A stretch of DNA of 60,673 nucleotides from an uncultured cyanobacterium (GTDB lineage Bacteria; Cyanobacteriota; Cyanobacteriia; Cyanobacteriales; Geitlerinemataceae). This document shows, one piece after another, positions 46,008 to 56,738 of the stretch (positions within the stretch are counted from its first letter, which is position 1; each line of letters begins with the position of its first letter). Below the pieces are notes generated by a model, which worked only from the letters and a program-made list of their open reading frames with translations, ran no database searches and was not told where the DNA came from. The stretch is taken from NCBI GenBank assembly GCA_937899645.1, contig CALCCD010000024.1, positions 1-60,673 of the forward strand, read 5' to 3'. The translations under genes and the position numbers were made by a program.

Positions 46008-47816
46008 ATGCGAACCCACTATTGCGGCACGCTCCGTAGCGAACACATCGGCCAAACCGTCACGCTTTGCGGCTGGGTCGATCGCCGCCGCGACCACGGG
46101 GGCGTGATTTTCGTCGATCTGCGCGATCGTACCGGCGTCGTCCAAATTGCCGCCGACCCCGAACGTAGCCCTGAGGCATACCCGAAAGCCGACGCGCTGC
46201 GAAACGAATACGTCGTCCGCGTCACCGGTCGCGTCACCAAACGTCCGGACGAATCGCTTAACGACAAGCTGCCCACGGGCGAGGTGGAGATCTATGCCGA
46301 CTCGATCGAGCTGCTCAACGCCGTCAGCAAGCAGCTCCCGTTCCAGGTCAGCACCTCCGACACCGAAAGCGTCCGCGAAGACCTGCGCCTGAAGTATCGC
46401 TATCTGGATCTGCGTCGCGAGCGGATGTCGAGCAACCTGAAGCTTCGCCACAGCGTCATCAAGGCGATCCGCCGCTTTCTTGAAGACCAGCAAGAATTTA
46501 TCGAAGTCGAAACGCCGATTCTGACGAAATCCACGCCGGAAGGCGCGCGCGACTATCTAGTCCCCAGCCGCGTCAACCCCGGTGAATTCTTCGCGCTGCC
46601 CCAGTCGCCGCAGCTCTTTAAGCAGTTGCTGATGGTTTCGGGGCTCGATCGCTACTACCAAGTCGCCCGCTGCTTCCGCGACGAAGACCTGCGCGCCGAT
46701 CGCCAGCCCGAGTTCACCCAGCTCGATATGGAAATGAGCTTTATGAGTCAGGATGAAGTCCTCGCGCTCAACGAAGCCCTGATTGCCCACGTTTATAAAG
46801 AAGTGCGCGGCGAAGACATCTCACTGCCGCTGCCGCGCATCACCTACGCCGAGTCGATGGAGCGCTACGGCACCGATCGCCCGGACACGCGCTACGGCCT
46901 GGAGCTGGTCAACGCCTCGGACATTATGGAGACCTCGGGCTTCAAAGTGTTCTCCGGTGCGGTGAAGTCCGGCGGCGTTGTTAAAGTCCTGCCGATTCCC
47001 GCCGGTAACGATGCGATCTCGAACGTGCAAATCAAGCCTGGTGGCGACCTCTTTAAAGAAGCGACGGAGGCGGGCGCAAAAGGTCTGGCTTATATTCGCG
47101 TCAAAGAAGGCGGCGAAATCGACACGATCGGCGCGATCAAAGACAACCTCAGCCCCGAGCAAAAGGACGAGCTGCTCTCGCGTTGCGGAGCCGAAGCCGG
47201 ACACCTGCTGCTCTTCGGTGCGGGCGATACGGCGACCGTGAACAAGGCGCTCGATCGCCTGCGTCAGGTTATCGCCCGCCGCATGGATCTCGTCGATGAC
47301 AGCCAGCACAAACTAGTGTGGGTCGTGGACTTCCCGATGGTGGAGTGGGACGCCGAGGCCAAGCGCTACGACGCGCTGCACCACCCGTTTACCGCACCCA
47401 ACCCGGAAGATCTGGGCGACCTGCCCAACGCCCGCGCCGTGGCCTACGACATCGTCCTCAACGGCTACGAGATCGGCGGCGGCAGCCTGCGGATCTACCA
47501 GCGCGATATTCAAGAGAAAGTCTTCGCGCTGCTGGGTCTGTCGGATGAGGAAGCCCGCGAGAAGTTCGGCTTCCTGCTCGATGCCTTCGAGTACGGCACG
47601 CCGCCCCATGCGGGGATTGCCTACGGCCTCGATCGCCTGGTGATGCTGCTGGCGGGCGAGGAGTCGATCCGCGACACCATTGCATTCCCGAAAACCCAGA
47701 ATGCGAGCTGCCTGCTGACCGATGCACCGTCGGGCGTGGACAAAGCGCAGCTTAAGGAGCTGTTTATCGCTTCGACCTACGTGCCGAAGAAAGAGGAAGA
47801 CGAAGCCAAAAAGTAG
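46008..47816 (+). CDS. aspS: Aspartyl-tRNA synthetase
   Basis: The 602-residue class II synthetase has the N-terminal OB-fold anticodon-binding domain ([20 protein letters not shown]), the catalytic domain with FLVPSRV and [20 protein letters not shown] (motif 2), the bacterial GAD insertion domain (residues about 310-410), and motif 3 ([11 protein letters not shown]). It charges tRNA-Asp; whether it also acts on tRNA-Asn cannot be read here. Length is normal. It is preceded by a ~135-base spacer and divergent from the toxin-antitoxin locus. Confidence 0.97.
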   Translation: MRTHYCGTLRSEHIGQTVTLCGWVDRRRDHGGVIFVDLRDRTGVVQIAADPERSPEAYPKADALRNEYVVRVTGRVTKRPDESLNDKLPTGEVEIYADSIELLNAVSKQLPFQVSTSDTESVREDLRLKYRYLDLRRERMSSNLKLRHSVIKAIRRFLEDQQEFIEVETPILTKSTPEGARDYLVPSRVNPGEFFALPQSPQLFKQLLMVSGLDRYYQVARCFRDEDLRADRQPEFTQLDMEMSFMSQDEVLALNEALIAHVYKEVRGEDISLPLPRITYAESMERYGTDRPDTRYGLELVNASDIMETSGFKVFSGAVKSGGVVKVLPIPAGNDAISNVQIKPGGDLFKEATEAGAKGLAYIRVKEGGEIDTIGAIKDNLSPEQKDELLSRCGAEAGHLLLFGAGDTATVNKALDRLRQVIARRMDLVDDSQHKLVWVVDFPMVEWDAEAKRYDALHHPFTAPNPEDLGDLPNARAVAYDIVLNGYEIGGGSLRIYQRDIQEKVFALLGLSDEEAREKFGFLLDAFEYGTPPHAGIAYGLDRLVMLLAGEESIRDTIAFPKTQNASCLLTDAPSGVDKAQLKELFIASTYVPKKEEDEAKK

Positions 47817-47868
47817 GTGCAGTTTGGTGGCGGGGATACACTGAAATCAGTCGTTCCTCGCTGCCGCA

Positions 47869-48435
47869 ATGCTCGCTAACGATCCGCTCTACATCACTCC
47901 CGAAGACTATCTTGCCGCTGAAGAGATAAGCCCCATCCGTCACGAGTATCGCGATGGGGAGGTCTTCGCGATGACGGGGGGGACCCTCAACCACAATGCC
48001 ATCATTCTCAACGTCGCGTTAAGCCTCAAGCTCCAGCTACGTGGCTCCGGTTGCCGCGTGTTTGCTGAAAGTGCGAAGGTCAGGATAGAGACGCGCAACG
48101 CCTTTTACTATCCCGATATCGTCGTGACCTGTGACGATCGCGATCGACCGTCCAAAAAGCAGTACGCCGAGCATCCGAGCCTAATCGTTGAAGTTCTGTC
48201 GCCGAGTACGGCGCGCTACGATCGCACGGAAAAGTTCGCTGACTATCGCACCATTCCGAGCTTGTGCGAGTTCGTTCTCGTCTCGACCGATCTCCAGCAG
48301 GTCGAACACTTCTACAAGGACGAGCGCGACAAGTGGAATCTCATTGATGCCGCAGACCCGATACAACTCACGAGCGTCAATTGCAGCATCGCGCTGGCCG
48401 AGATTTACGACGACACCGATATTCCCGCCGCCTGA
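47869..48435 (+). CDS. Uma2 family (DUF820) putative nuclease
   Basis: The 188-residue protein belongs to the Uma2 family expanded in cyanobacteria: YITPEDYLAAEE, the RHEYRDGEVFAMTGGT block, NAFYYPDIVVTCD and HPSLIVEVLSPSTARYDR. The PD-(D/E)XK nuclease fold is predicted from these, with Asp and Glu positions present. Biological role unknown. It follows aspS by 52 bases on the same strand and converges with the large kinase gene. Confidence 0.9.
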   Translation: MLANDPLYITPEDYLAAEEISPIRHEYRDGEVFAMTGGTLNHNAIILNVALSLKLQLRGSGCRVFAESAKVRIETRNAFYYPDIVVTCDDRDRPSKKQYAEHPSLIVEVLSPSTARYDRTEKFADYRTIPSLCEFVLVSTDLQQVEHFYKDERDKWNLIDAADPIQLTSVNCSIALAEIYDDTDIPAA

Positions 48436-48464
48436 GCATGCCACGGGCGCGATCTCCCAAAGAG

Positions 48465-51400
48465 TCAACTGGAAAGGGGTAGCGCGATCGTGAAGGTCGT
48501 GCCCTGACCCAGCTCGGACTGACAGGTCAGCGTGCCGCCGTGCTTCTCGGTGACGATCTGATGGGCGATCGCCATGCCCAGTCCTGTGCCTTTCCCCACC
48601 TCTTTTGTCGTAAAGCCCTGCTCGAAGATGCGCGCTACCGTCTCCGGCTTCATCCCGCAACCGTTGTCCTGAATCTGGATCTGCACGCGATCGCTGGCAA
48701 TCGAGGTCTGAATCGCAATCCGGTTCGGATTCTGCTCGATTCCTTGGTAAGTTTTGCCGGAATTGCCCTCGTCCAACGCATCAATAGCATTAGCCAGCAG
48801 GTTCATAAACACCTGGTTAAGCTGTCCGGGGAAACAGTGAATCCCGGGTAGCTCACCGTACTGCTTAACGATTTCGATCGCGGGTCGCTCCTCGTTGGCC
48901 TTGGTGCGGTGCTTGAGGATCAGCAGCGTGCTGTCGAGCCCGTCGTGGATATTAAACGCCGTTTTGCTTTCGCGATCGGTGCGTGAAAATGTCCGCAGGC
49001 TCGTGCTGATGTTGCGGATGCGATCGATACCGGTATTCATCGAGCCAATCAGATTGGGCAGGTCTTCACGGATAAAGTCCAGGTCGATCGCCTCGATCTC
49101 ATCTTCAATGGCTTCGCTCGGTTCGGGGACTTCCTCTTGATAGAGATCGATCAGACCGAGCAGATCTCGCACATAGTCCTGGGCGGGCTGGATATTGCCC
49201 TGCAAGAAGCCGACGGGATTGTTGATTTCGTGGGCGATGCCCGAGACGAGGTTGCCCAGCACCGACATTTTTTCGCTTTGAACGAGTTGAAGTTGTGCCT
49301 GTTGGAGATCGGTGAGTGCGTGCTGTGTTCGCCGGTAAAGCTGGGCGTTTTGCAGTGCCACTGCCGCCTGAGCGCAGAGGAATTCCACGATCGTCTGGCA
49401 GTTTGGCGTGAACACGCCCTTGGTGGTCGGGTGTTCGAGATAGGCGATCGCGACTAAGTTACCTTGGTTGAGTAGGGGCACACAGAGCACGCTTTGGGGC
49501 TGGTATTGGGGGAAATAACCTTCCAAGATACCCGCCAGCTCGGTCTTCGCTTCGTCGATTGAAACCGAAGTTTGGGTATTTTTAACGTACTGAATTAGGC
49601 GGATGGGAACGGGACTGTCCGAGGTCAGGGGCTGGGAGCGGCTATCGGTCGTCACCTCACCGCCAGCGATCTCTGCAATGGTCTGAATATGCCAGCTCGA
49701 GTCCTGGGGGGTTAAGAGAACGACTTTCTGCGCGCCCGAAGATGTCAGCACGATTTCACCGATCTCGCCGAGTAACGTCTCGAGTTCGATCGTGCGAGTA
49801 AGCTTCTGAGCCGCCTGGAGAATCGTGGCAACATCGAGAGCGGTGGATAGACCACTGCGGCTGTTGGCATGACTAGTGCCAGTGCCCTGAACCGCGGACA
49901 GAGTTTGGTCTAGGAGTTCGAGGGGGTCAACACCCTTCGCCGCTGTCTGTTTTTGAAGAATGGGCGCAAGCAAGTCGGCATAGTTCGCCTCGAGGTGGCT
50001 GGCCTTGGCGATCGCGCCCCAACGAGCGTAACCGTAGTAGGCTTCTTGCATATACAGTCCTGCCTCTTTGGGTCGCCCCCAAGCTAAGTAAAACTTGGCA
50101 AAAAGCTCGTTTGCGAGTGCCTCTTCTTGGATGTATCGATTGGCGCTAGCGCCTGCGATGGCGCGATCGTACAGCTCGATCGCAGCTAGTCGATCGCCAC
50201 CAACCCGAGACGTTTCAGCCATCACCAGATCGACCTTATGCTGGTGGTTCATTGGGGCGTGCTCGGCCCAATGCTTCAAGATTTCAAGGTCGTCTCGTAC
50301 GCGATCTAGACGCTCGGTTCGATATTCCAAGTCTGCATCCGGCTCGGTGTCAATCTCGGCGATCGCACTCAACGCTCCATAAAAATGGGACGCAGGCACG
50401 TTCACCATGCCCGTTGCGGCCAGGAAGCATTTGCGGCCTTCTGCAATATGGGTTCGAGTTGCTTCGATCTCCCCAAACAGGAAACAGAGCATGAGCTTGT
50501 AGGAGTGGAAGATATACAGCGCCTGCAGGTCGTTCGCGTTCTGCCATTGCGGAACGGCTTCCGCTTCTTGCAAGACCTCACCAGCTAGGAGCGTGGGATC
50601 TTCCGAGCGCTCGAGCAAATTGAGCACCATTTGCTCGATCGCTTGGATATAGCCCGCAGCCGTGGATTGATTGATTAGCTCTAGGTGGTGACAGTAGGAA
50701 CGGGCTTCAGCGCTGAGAGCCTCCAGAGGCTCGCCGCACCAAAAAGAGTTGGAGCAAAAGCTGTGAGCGTTATAGCCGACAAATTCGTAGTTGCCGGTTT
50801 CTAGTCCGCTGGTGTACCCGGCTTGTAAAAGTGGAAGCGTGCCGCGAACGGGAGAGGTGCGGTGCATCAGGAACAGACCGGCTAGCAGCAAGACCTCTGG
50901 CTCAGCGATTTTCGCGGCGAACTTATCGAGTAACTGTAGGGAGAGCTGGGCGAACTTCACGCCAGTGGCTACATCAGGCGTGCTGCCTGCAGACAGGAGC
51001 AAACCGTAGCAGGCATAAGCAAACGACGACGAAGGCATGTTGCCGTACTCGATCGACAGAGAGGCCGCAAAGCTCACCACCAATGGAAAAAAGTGGGGTT
51101 TGCTGATGTGGGTCGCAGAAAAAATGCTTTGCGTAATCTGCAAAATCGCGATTTTTTCCGGGTCTTGCATTTCGGGCAAGAGCAGCAAATCTTCAACCTG
51201 ACGATCGCCGATCGATGCTTGTACCTGGGCGATCGCGCCCGCCATATCAGCTTCTGAGGGCTCTTCTGGAAATGTGATGCCTAACCTTTTCAGGAACTCA
51301 AACGCAATCTCAGTTGCCTCCGCCAGCCGGTGGCGAGAGATATTGGCTTTAATTTGAATGCGGTAGACGTTCGCTTGCTCTATCAAAGAACGACTGTGGG

Positions 51401-53882
51401 CGACGACTTCGTCTACAAAACGATCCATCTCCGCCCAGTCGCCACATAAAGCCGCAAACTCCACCGCCAGCTCGCTAAATGCCAAAATCGTTTCGTACTG
51501 ATGCTGCCAAGGATTTTCCCCTAGGAGCGATAGGCCAGTTTGTACGTATTCCCACCCAGACTGATAGGCGGTCGTGCGTTTTGCTTTTTGACCGGCGAGG
51601 AGATTGAGCTGCGCCAACTCAGTCCGCTCTTCTGGCTGAGTCAGGCTTTGGATGCCACCGTTCAACTGCCCGACAAGCTCAAAAATATGCTCTTCTCGAT
51701 GCTCTGGCGATGTGCCGTCGAGCAACAGCCGCCCGATTCGGTAATGTACGGCCTGTTTCTGCGCTGCCGGAATCAGGGAGTAAGCCGCTTGTTGAACGCG
51801 ATCGTGCAGAAACCTATAGGCAACGGATATTTGCTCGTCTGCGCTTGCTTCTGCTGTGGACGCTTCGCCTTGGAAAAACTTGTATGTCTCGCTCAAAGGC
51901 AGCACGAGTCCTTCTTTTAATGCTTCCCACAGCGCAGACGCGACCTCTACGGGGTCCCGTTCGCTAACGGTAGCTAGGGTCTTGAGGTCGAACTGGTTGC
52001 CAATGCAGGCCGCCAGCTTTGCAATTTCTTGCGTGGCGTCTGGCAGCTTGCAAAGCCGACCGGCCATAAACTCTACGACGTCTTCGGTCAGCGCGGACTG
52101 CTGCACCTGCGTGAGGTCGCACTGCCATTGGCCCAAGTCGCGATCGAAGACGATCGAGCCATCGTCGTACAGCCCTTGGAGAAACTGGGTCGCAAAAAAG
52201 GGGTTTCCCTGCGTCTTTCGCGCGATCGCCTCGCTGAGCGGTCGTGCTACATCTTGCGGGCAGCTCAATGTCTCAGCCACCAAGAAGTTGAGAGTGTCAG
52301 CATCCAAGGGGGCAAGGGTTATCGTGTCGAACTCCACGCCAGACTTCCCAATCTCTTTGAGCGTCAGCATCAGTGGATGAGCGGGAGAAACTTCGTTATT
52401 TCGGTACGCCCCGAGCAGAAGGAGATAGCCGGTGTCGCGCTCGGTGTTCAGTAGCTGCAACAGTTTCAGGGAGGCGGCGTCCGCCCACTGAAGATCGTCG
52501 ATAAAAATAACGAGGGGACGATCTTGCGTCGTAAACGCCTGAATGAACTTTTGAAAGACTAGGTTGAAGCGATTCTGGGCGGCGCTGCCGGACAGCTCTA
52601 AGACTGGAGGCTGTGGGCCGACGATGCTTTCCAGCTCGGGGAGAACCTCGATAATGACTTGGCAGTTGTCACCCACTGCCGCAAGGATTCTGCCTTTCCA
52701 GTGGGCGAGCTCCGCATCGGACTCAGACAGCAGTTGTTCCACCAAATCTCCGAAGGCTCGTACGAAGGCGCTGAAGGGGATGTTGCGCTGGAACTGGTCG
52801 AACTTCCCTTTGATGAAATAGCCGCGCTGGCGGACGATCGGTTTGTGGACTTCGTTCACTACGGCGGTTTTGCCGATGCCGGAAAATCCAGAAACGAGCA
52901 TCATTTCCGTACTGCCCGCCGCCGCACGCTCGAAGACCTCGAGTAGGGTTTGTACTTCGGTGTCTCTGCCGTAGAGCTTTTCGGGAATAGAGAAACGTCC
53001 GGTAATGTCGCGTTCGCCGAGCGAGAAAGGCTCAATTATTCCCGTCGCCCGCCACTGCTCCAGGCATCGCTCCAGATCGTGCTTCAGCCCTCGCGCGCTT
53101 TGGTAGCGCTCTTCGGCATTCTTCGCCATTAGCCTCATGACGATCGCCGAGAGCATCTCAGGACAAACGCGGTGTTGTCGGTCCGAGCGCTCGATCGGCG
53201 CGATGGGAGCCTGGGCAATATGGCAGTGGATTAATTCCAGCGGATCGCTCGCTTCAAACGGCAACGTGCCCGTCAACAGCTCGTAGAGCGTTACGCCCAG
53301 CGCGTAGAAGTCCGTTCGGTAGTCCAATCCCCGGTTCATTCGCCCTGTCTGCTCGGGTGAGAGATAGGCTAGCGTGCCCTCAAGTCCAGCAGGATTTACG
53401 AACTGTTGCTGCTCCTTCGGCAACCAGGAGGCGATGCTGAAGTCGATAAGCTGGATTTGCTTCGTTCGGGCGTGGATGAGGATGTTGGCGGGTTTAATAT
53501 CCTTGTGGATAATTTGTTGTCCGGCGAGCACGTGCAGTGCTTCGGCAAGCTGGATAGCAATTTCTAGTAATTCGCCCATACCGCGATCGGCCGAGTACCA
53601 GTAGCTGGCGAGGGACACGGCTCCTTCATCTGGCATGACCAGTGCGTAGCCGTTGCCGCAGCGCTCTAAACCCAACGGTTTAACGATGAGCGGGGAGTCG
53701 AGATGCTGGGTGATGACGTACTGGTTGCGGAATGCGACGAGTTCGCTAAAACTCGGATGGGAGTTTCGTAGGACTTTGACGATGAACGGTTTTCGATCGC
53801 GCTGATGCAGGGCGCGAAAAACGAGGGTGCGAAGTCCGGTGTAGAGGGTCTCCGTTTCCTGATAGTGAAGCAAATTCAGCAT
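48465..53882 (-). CDS. Ser/Thr kinase-ATPase-GAF-histidine kinase fusion
   Basis: From the ATG at 53882 the product has 1805 residues. Order: eukaryotic-type kinase domain (1-~270; HKDIKPANI, with DFS in place of DFG as in this family), an AAA-type ATPase with P-loop GFSGIGKTA (Lys338), a long helical TPR-like middle (~600-1250), a GAF domain (~1330-1490), and a histidine kinase with IAHEINNPVG (His1551), NLLANAIDAL and GKGTGLGMAI boxes. Such proteins join the two phosphorylation systems, and those studied affect nitrogen, iron or salt responses. Input and partner regulator are unknown. An upstream frame to 54002 is not used. Confidence 0.92.
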   Translation of the reverse strand: MLNLLHYQETETLYTGLRTLVFRALHQRDRKPFIVKVLRNSHPSFSELVAFRNQYVITQHLDSPLIVKPLGLERCGNGYALVMPDEGAVSLASYWYSADRGMGELLEIAIQLAEALHVLAGQQIIHKDIKPANILIHARTKQIQLIDFSIASWLPKEQQQFVNPAGLEGTLAYLSPEQTGRMNRGLDYRTDFYALGVTLYELLTGTLPFEASDPLELIHCHIAQAPIAPIERSDRQHRVCPEMLSAIVMRLMAKNAEERYQSARGLKHDLERCLEQWRATGIIEPFSLGERDITGRFSIPEKLYGRDTEVQTLLEVFERAAAGSTEMMLVSGFSGIGKTAVVNEVHKPIVRQRGYFIKGKFDQFQRNIPFSAFVRAFGDLVEQLLSESDAELAHWKGRILAAVGDNCQVIIEVLPELESIVGPQPPVLELSGSAAQNRFNLVFQKFIQAFTTQDRPLVIFIDDLQWADAASLKLLQLLNTERDTGYLLLLGAYRNNEVSPAHPLMLTLKEIGKSGVEFDTITLAPLDADTLNFLVAETLSCPQDVARPLSEAIARKTQGNPFFATQFLQGLYDDGSIVFDRDLGQWQCDLTQVQQSALTEDVVEFMAGRLCKLPDATQEIAKLAACIGNQFDLKTLATVSERDPVEVASALWEALKEGLVLPLSETYKFFQGEASTAEASADEQISVAYRFLHDRVQQAAYSLIPAAQKQAVHYRIGRLLLDGTSPEHREEHIFELVGQLNGGIQSLTQPEERTELAQLNLLAGQKAKRTTAYQSGWEYVQTGLSLLGENPWQHQYETILAFSELAVEFAALCGDWAEMDRFVDEVVAHSRSLIEQANVYRIQIKANISRHRLAEATEIAFEFLKRLGITFPEEPSEADMAGAIAQVQASIGDRQVEDLLLLPEMQDPEKIAILQITQSIFSATHISKPHFFPLVVSFAASLSIEYGNMPSSSFAYACYGLLLSAGSTPDVATGVKFAQLSLQLLDKFAAKIAEPEVLLLAGLFLMHRTSPVRGTLPLLQAGYTSGLETGNYEFVGYNAHSFCSNSFWCGEPLEALSAEARSYCHHLELINQSTAAGYIQAIEQMVLNLLERSEDPTLLAGEVLQEAEAVPQWQNANDLQALYIFHSYKLMLCFLFGEIEATRTHIAEGRKCFLAATGMVNVPASHFYGALSAIAEIDTEPDADLEYRTERLDRVRDDLEILKHWAEHAPMNHQHKVDLVMAETSRVGGDRLAAIELYDRAIAGASANRYIQEEALANELFAKFYLAWGRPKEAGLYMQEAYYGYARWGAIAKASHLEANYADLLAPILQKQTAAKGVDPLELLDQTLSAVQGTGTSHANSRSGLSTALDVATILQAAQKLTRTIELETLLGEIGEIVLTSSGAQKVVLLTPQDSSWHIQTIAEIAGGEVTTDSRSQPLTSDSPVPIRLIQYVKNTQTSVSIDEAKTELAGILEGYFPQYQPQSVLCVPLLNQGNLVAIAYLEHPTTKGVFTPNCQTIVEFLCAQAAVALQNAQLYRRTQHALTDLQQAQLQLVQSEKMSVLGNLVSGIAHEINNPVGFLQGNIQPAQDYVRDLLGLIDLYQEEVPEPSEAIEDEIEAIDLDFIREDLPNLIGSMNTGIDRIRNISTSLRTFSRTDRESKTAFNIHDGLDSTLLILKHRTKANEERPAIEIVKQYGELPGIHCFPGQLNQVFMNLLANAIDALDEGNSGKTYQGIEQNPNRIAIQTSIASDRVQIQIQDNGCGMKPETVARIFEQGFTTKEVGKGTGLGMAIAHQIVTEKHGGTLTCQSELGQGTTFTIALPLSS

Positions 53883-54097
53883 CGGGGCGATTGACAAAAG
53901 GAAACAGCGACTCTGTTCGGCTTGGCAGGCTCGGGCTGCGAAGCATGTTGTGCCCAGGATTCGGGGAGTGAGATGAGTAAAGGCCGGATAGCATGCACTC
54001 ACTTTTCTTCCATGAGAGTACCGAAATCTCCGGAGGGTCTGAAGTGATGCCCGTCACTCGCGACGGAACACAGCTTCCTTTTGCGGCTTGATGTGCC
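53883..54097. other. Spacer upstream of the large kinase
   Basis: It lies between the two - strand kinase genes and probably holds the promoter of the large kinase. The large-kinase frame extends to 54002 without stop, but the added residues lack kinase-domain character. Nothing else is seen. Confidence 0.35.
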
Positions 54098-55606
54098 TTA
54101 ACGCCATAGGCGCGATCGCAGCCGCCAGACTTTCCGCACCAGCCGATAAAAACAGGCCAGCGCGATCGCCGACGCCCAGCCGAGGATCGAAATCGCGATC
54201 ACCTTGAGCAGCGGCAAATTCAGACCCAGGCCGAACACCCGCATCGCGATCGCAAAAGCCAGCGTCGCCCCGGCCACCAGCGGAAAGTCCCAGCCGTCGA
54301 TCGCCCGCGTCGCGATCGCTAGCAGAAACAGCACCACGATCGCGAACCAGACGATCGTGCTGGTTTGCGACATGCCTAGGACGCCTGTGACGATCGTGCC
54401 GAGCAGCGACACCTCGAAGCCGAAGAACCCAGCGCGCAGCAGCATCGCCAAGCGCGATCGCTGGCGATCGGAAAACAAACCCGTACCCATGACAAAGCGC
54501 GAATCATAGTCTGGCGGCGGCTGGGTGAGATGCTCTTGGGGAAGTGCCGTCGGATACGACGGTGAGGGGAACGTGGTCGGGAAGCGGTTCGCGGGCTGCG
54601 GGGCGAGCGGCTGGTTTTTGAGCGGAAAAGCGATGCTGGGCGAGCCGAACGGCGACGCACCGGAAAGCTCGCCTAGCGCCGATAGCGCCGCCGCTGCCGA
54701 GGTGAAGCGATCGCTCGGAACCGGCTGCAACATTCGCTCGAGAACGAACTTGAGGCCGCCCGCGACGGGGATCTCGTCCCAGCGCCACTTGCTGTTGTAG
54801 GAGTCGAACAGCTCCGCCGGGTCGCGATCGGTCAGCAGCGCCAGCGTCGTCACGGCCAGCGCGAACAGGTCGGTGGCCGGGTACACCTGCCCGCCGTTGA
54901 TCTGCTCCGGCGGCGCGAAGCCCATCGAGAAAATCCCCGTCGAGAAGTCCGTACTGCCCTGGCTGACCTGCTTGACCGCGCCGAAGTCGAGCAGGTACAG
55001 CAGACCGTCGAAGCGGCGCATGATATTCGAGGGTTTGATGTCGCGATGGATGTTGTCGCGCTCGTGGACGAACTGCAAGATCTTGAGAATCTCGATCAGG
55101 ATTTCGCGCACGTCGGCCTCGGAGAACGCGCCGCGCTGCTCTAGCTCCTCGGTCATCGTCACGCCGTCGATGAACTCTTGCACCAGGTAGAAGAAGCGAT
55201 CGTCCGGTGCGCCTTCTTGCAGCGGCGGCACTTCCAGCTCGAAGTAGGCGAACAGGTCGGGGATTTGCGGGTGGGGGTTACCGAGGTTTTCCAGGGCGTG
55301 GGCTTCGCGCTCGAACAGGATTTGGGCTTTGTGGAGCTGCGAGGTCGAGAGCGTCCCGGCGGGCTGGAACTGCTTGACGACGCAGGGGCGAAACGTGGGG
55401 GTGTAGCGATCGATCGCCCGATAGGTCGCGCCGAACCCGCCGCGTTCGATCGGCGCTTGGGGGATGTAGCGCCCGCCGAGGATCAGCGGCATGCCGCAGC
55501 TTTCGCAGTACTTCTGCTCGATCGTCTTGACCGTGCGGCGGTTGTCGAGATCGGGGAAGCGATTTACCGGCTGGAGGCAGTGGGGGCGGGTACAGTAAAC
55601 GTCCAT
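54098..55606 (-). CDS. Serine/threonine protein kinase with 4-Cys N-terminus
   Basis: The 502-residue protein has Cys5, Cys10, Cys34 and Cys37 in a zinc-ribbon-like prefix, then a kinase domain: IERGGFGATYRAID (glycine loop), VVKQF (Lys), NIHRDIKPSNIM (catalytic loop) and LLDFGAVKQV (DFG). A Pro/Ser-rich linker follows, then about four hydrophobic helices near the C-terminus (from VSLLGTIVTGVLGMSQ on). This matches the cyanobacterial 4-Cys-prefix kinases. Substrate unknown. It is in line with, and upstream of, the large fused kinase on the same strand, but 215 bases separate them. Confidence 0.93.
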   Translation of the reverse strand: MDVYCTRPHCLQPVNRFPDLDNRRTVKTIEQKYCESCGMPLILGGRYIPQAPIERGGFGATYRAIDRYTPTFRPCVVKQFQPAGTLSTSQLHKAQILFEREAHALENLGNPHPQIPDLFAYFELEVPPLQEGAPDDRFFYLVQEFIDGVTMTEELEQRGAFSEADVREILIEILKILQFVHERDNIHRDIKPSNIMRRFDGLLYLLDFGAVKQVSQGSTDFSTGIFSMGFAPPEQINGGQVYPATDLFALAVTTLALLTDRDPAELFDSYNSKWRWDEIPVAGGLKFVLERMLQPVPSDRFTSAAAALSALGELSGASPFGSPSIAFPLKNQPLAPQPANRFPTTFPSPSYPTALPQEHLTQPPPDYDSRFVMGTGLFSDRQRSRLAMLLRAGFFGFEVSLLGTIVTGVLGMSQTSTIVWFAIVVLFLLAIATRAIDGWDFPLVAGATLAFAIAMRVFGLGLNLPLLKVIAISILGWASAIALACFYRLVRKVWRLRSRLWR

Positions 55607-55692
55607 AAATCTCGAAGTCGGCTGAACGGTACCGTTGGCACGGACTGTAAGGCTGCCGGGCGATCGTCAAATCGAAAAATTAACTCGAAGGC

Positions 55693-56637
55693 TCAAAAGA
55701 TACCGAAGATACCGCCGATAAACCATACGTAAAACAGCAAAAACAAGCAGCCCTCCCATTTCGTGATCTGCTTGTCCTGGACGACGATGCAGAGCAACAG
55801 CGTCCCGGCCAGCATCTCCAGCAGTCCGTTTGTCAGCGTTTGCTCTGGGATCGCCACCTCCCCAAAGAAGCGCGGCACGCCTGTCACCATCAGCGAGTTA
55901 AAGATATTCGAGCCCAGAACGTTGCCGACAGCAACCTCCGGGTTGCCCTTGCGGGCGCATACAATGCTGACCGTCAGTTCCGGCAGTGAGGTTCCGAAAG
56001 CCAGGGCGCTGATGGCGATGATATCCGGGGCGATATCGAGCAGGCGCGAGATTTCGACGACGGATCTAACGGTGTAATCTGCGCCGAGAAAGATAAAGAC
56101 GGAGCTAAGGACGAGGACGACGATCGCCCGTTTCGGCAGGCGACTCAGCCGCGAGGTGTCGCCAGGAATCTCTTCTTCGCGATCGCGTTGGCTGACGGTA
56201 TAGAGCAGATAGACAACGTAGGCCAGCACCGATAGCACGGCCTCGCCGATGGTAAAGCCGTCGCTGCTGACCATTAGCGCCATCAGTAGCGTCGCGCCTA
56301 GAAATAGCGGCAGGTCGATGCTGGCGATTTCGTACTCGAGGACGATTTTTTTGCCGAAGGTGGCGGTGATGCCGATGATCAGAAAAATGTTGGCGATATT
56401 CGAGCCGATCACGTTGCCGATCGCGATTTCCGACGAGCCTTGAACGACCGCTACAGTCGAGGACATCAGCTCGGGCAGCGACGTACCGATCGCCACGATC
56501 GCCACGCCGATCGCGAAGGGGGGCAGACCGAAGAACCGGCCAACGATTTCAGCGCGCTCGGTGAAGACATCCGAGGCGCGAATTAGGACGAGCAGGCTGA
56601 GCGCAAACACGCTAAACCAGCCTAAAAGCTCCAGCAT
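55693..56637 (-). CDS. Calcium/sodium antiporter family protein
   Basis: From the ATG at 56637 the product has 314 residues with about ten hydrophobic helices. It carries the two inverted alpha repeats of the Ca2+:cation antiporter family: VAIGTSLPELMSSTVAVVQG with GNVIGSNIANIFLI, and LAFGTSLPELTVSIVCARKG with GNVLGSNIFNSLMV. Both repeats are intact, including the Glu in each. The short loop between halves is YrbG-like rather than NCX-like. It exchanges Ca2+ or a similar cation for Na+ or H+. A start at 56676 is possible. Confidence 0.93.
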   Translation of the reverse strand: MLELLGWFSVFALSLLVLIRASDVFTERAEIVGRFFGLPPFAIGVAIVAIGTSLPELMSSTVAVVQGSSEIAIGNVIGSNIANIFLIIGITATFGKKIVLEYEIASIDLPLFLGATLLMALMVSSDGFTIGEAVLSVLAYVVYLLYTVSQRDREEEIPGDTSRLSRLPKRAIVVLVLSSVFIFLGADYTVRSVVEISRLLDIAPDIIAISALAFGTSLPELTVSIVCARKGNPEVAVGNVLGSNIFNSLMVTGVPRFFGEVAIPEQTLTNGLLEMLAGTLLLCIVVQDKQITKWEGCLFLLFYVWFIGGIFGIF

Positions 56638-56738
56638 CCAAAAGTTCCGTGGGGGGCTTGGATCACTATATAGCAACGCTGGGTGCTCGCAGCTTTCGGG
56701 CGATTGCGACGCTGGGCTGTTGGGGGTGGCGGCGATCG

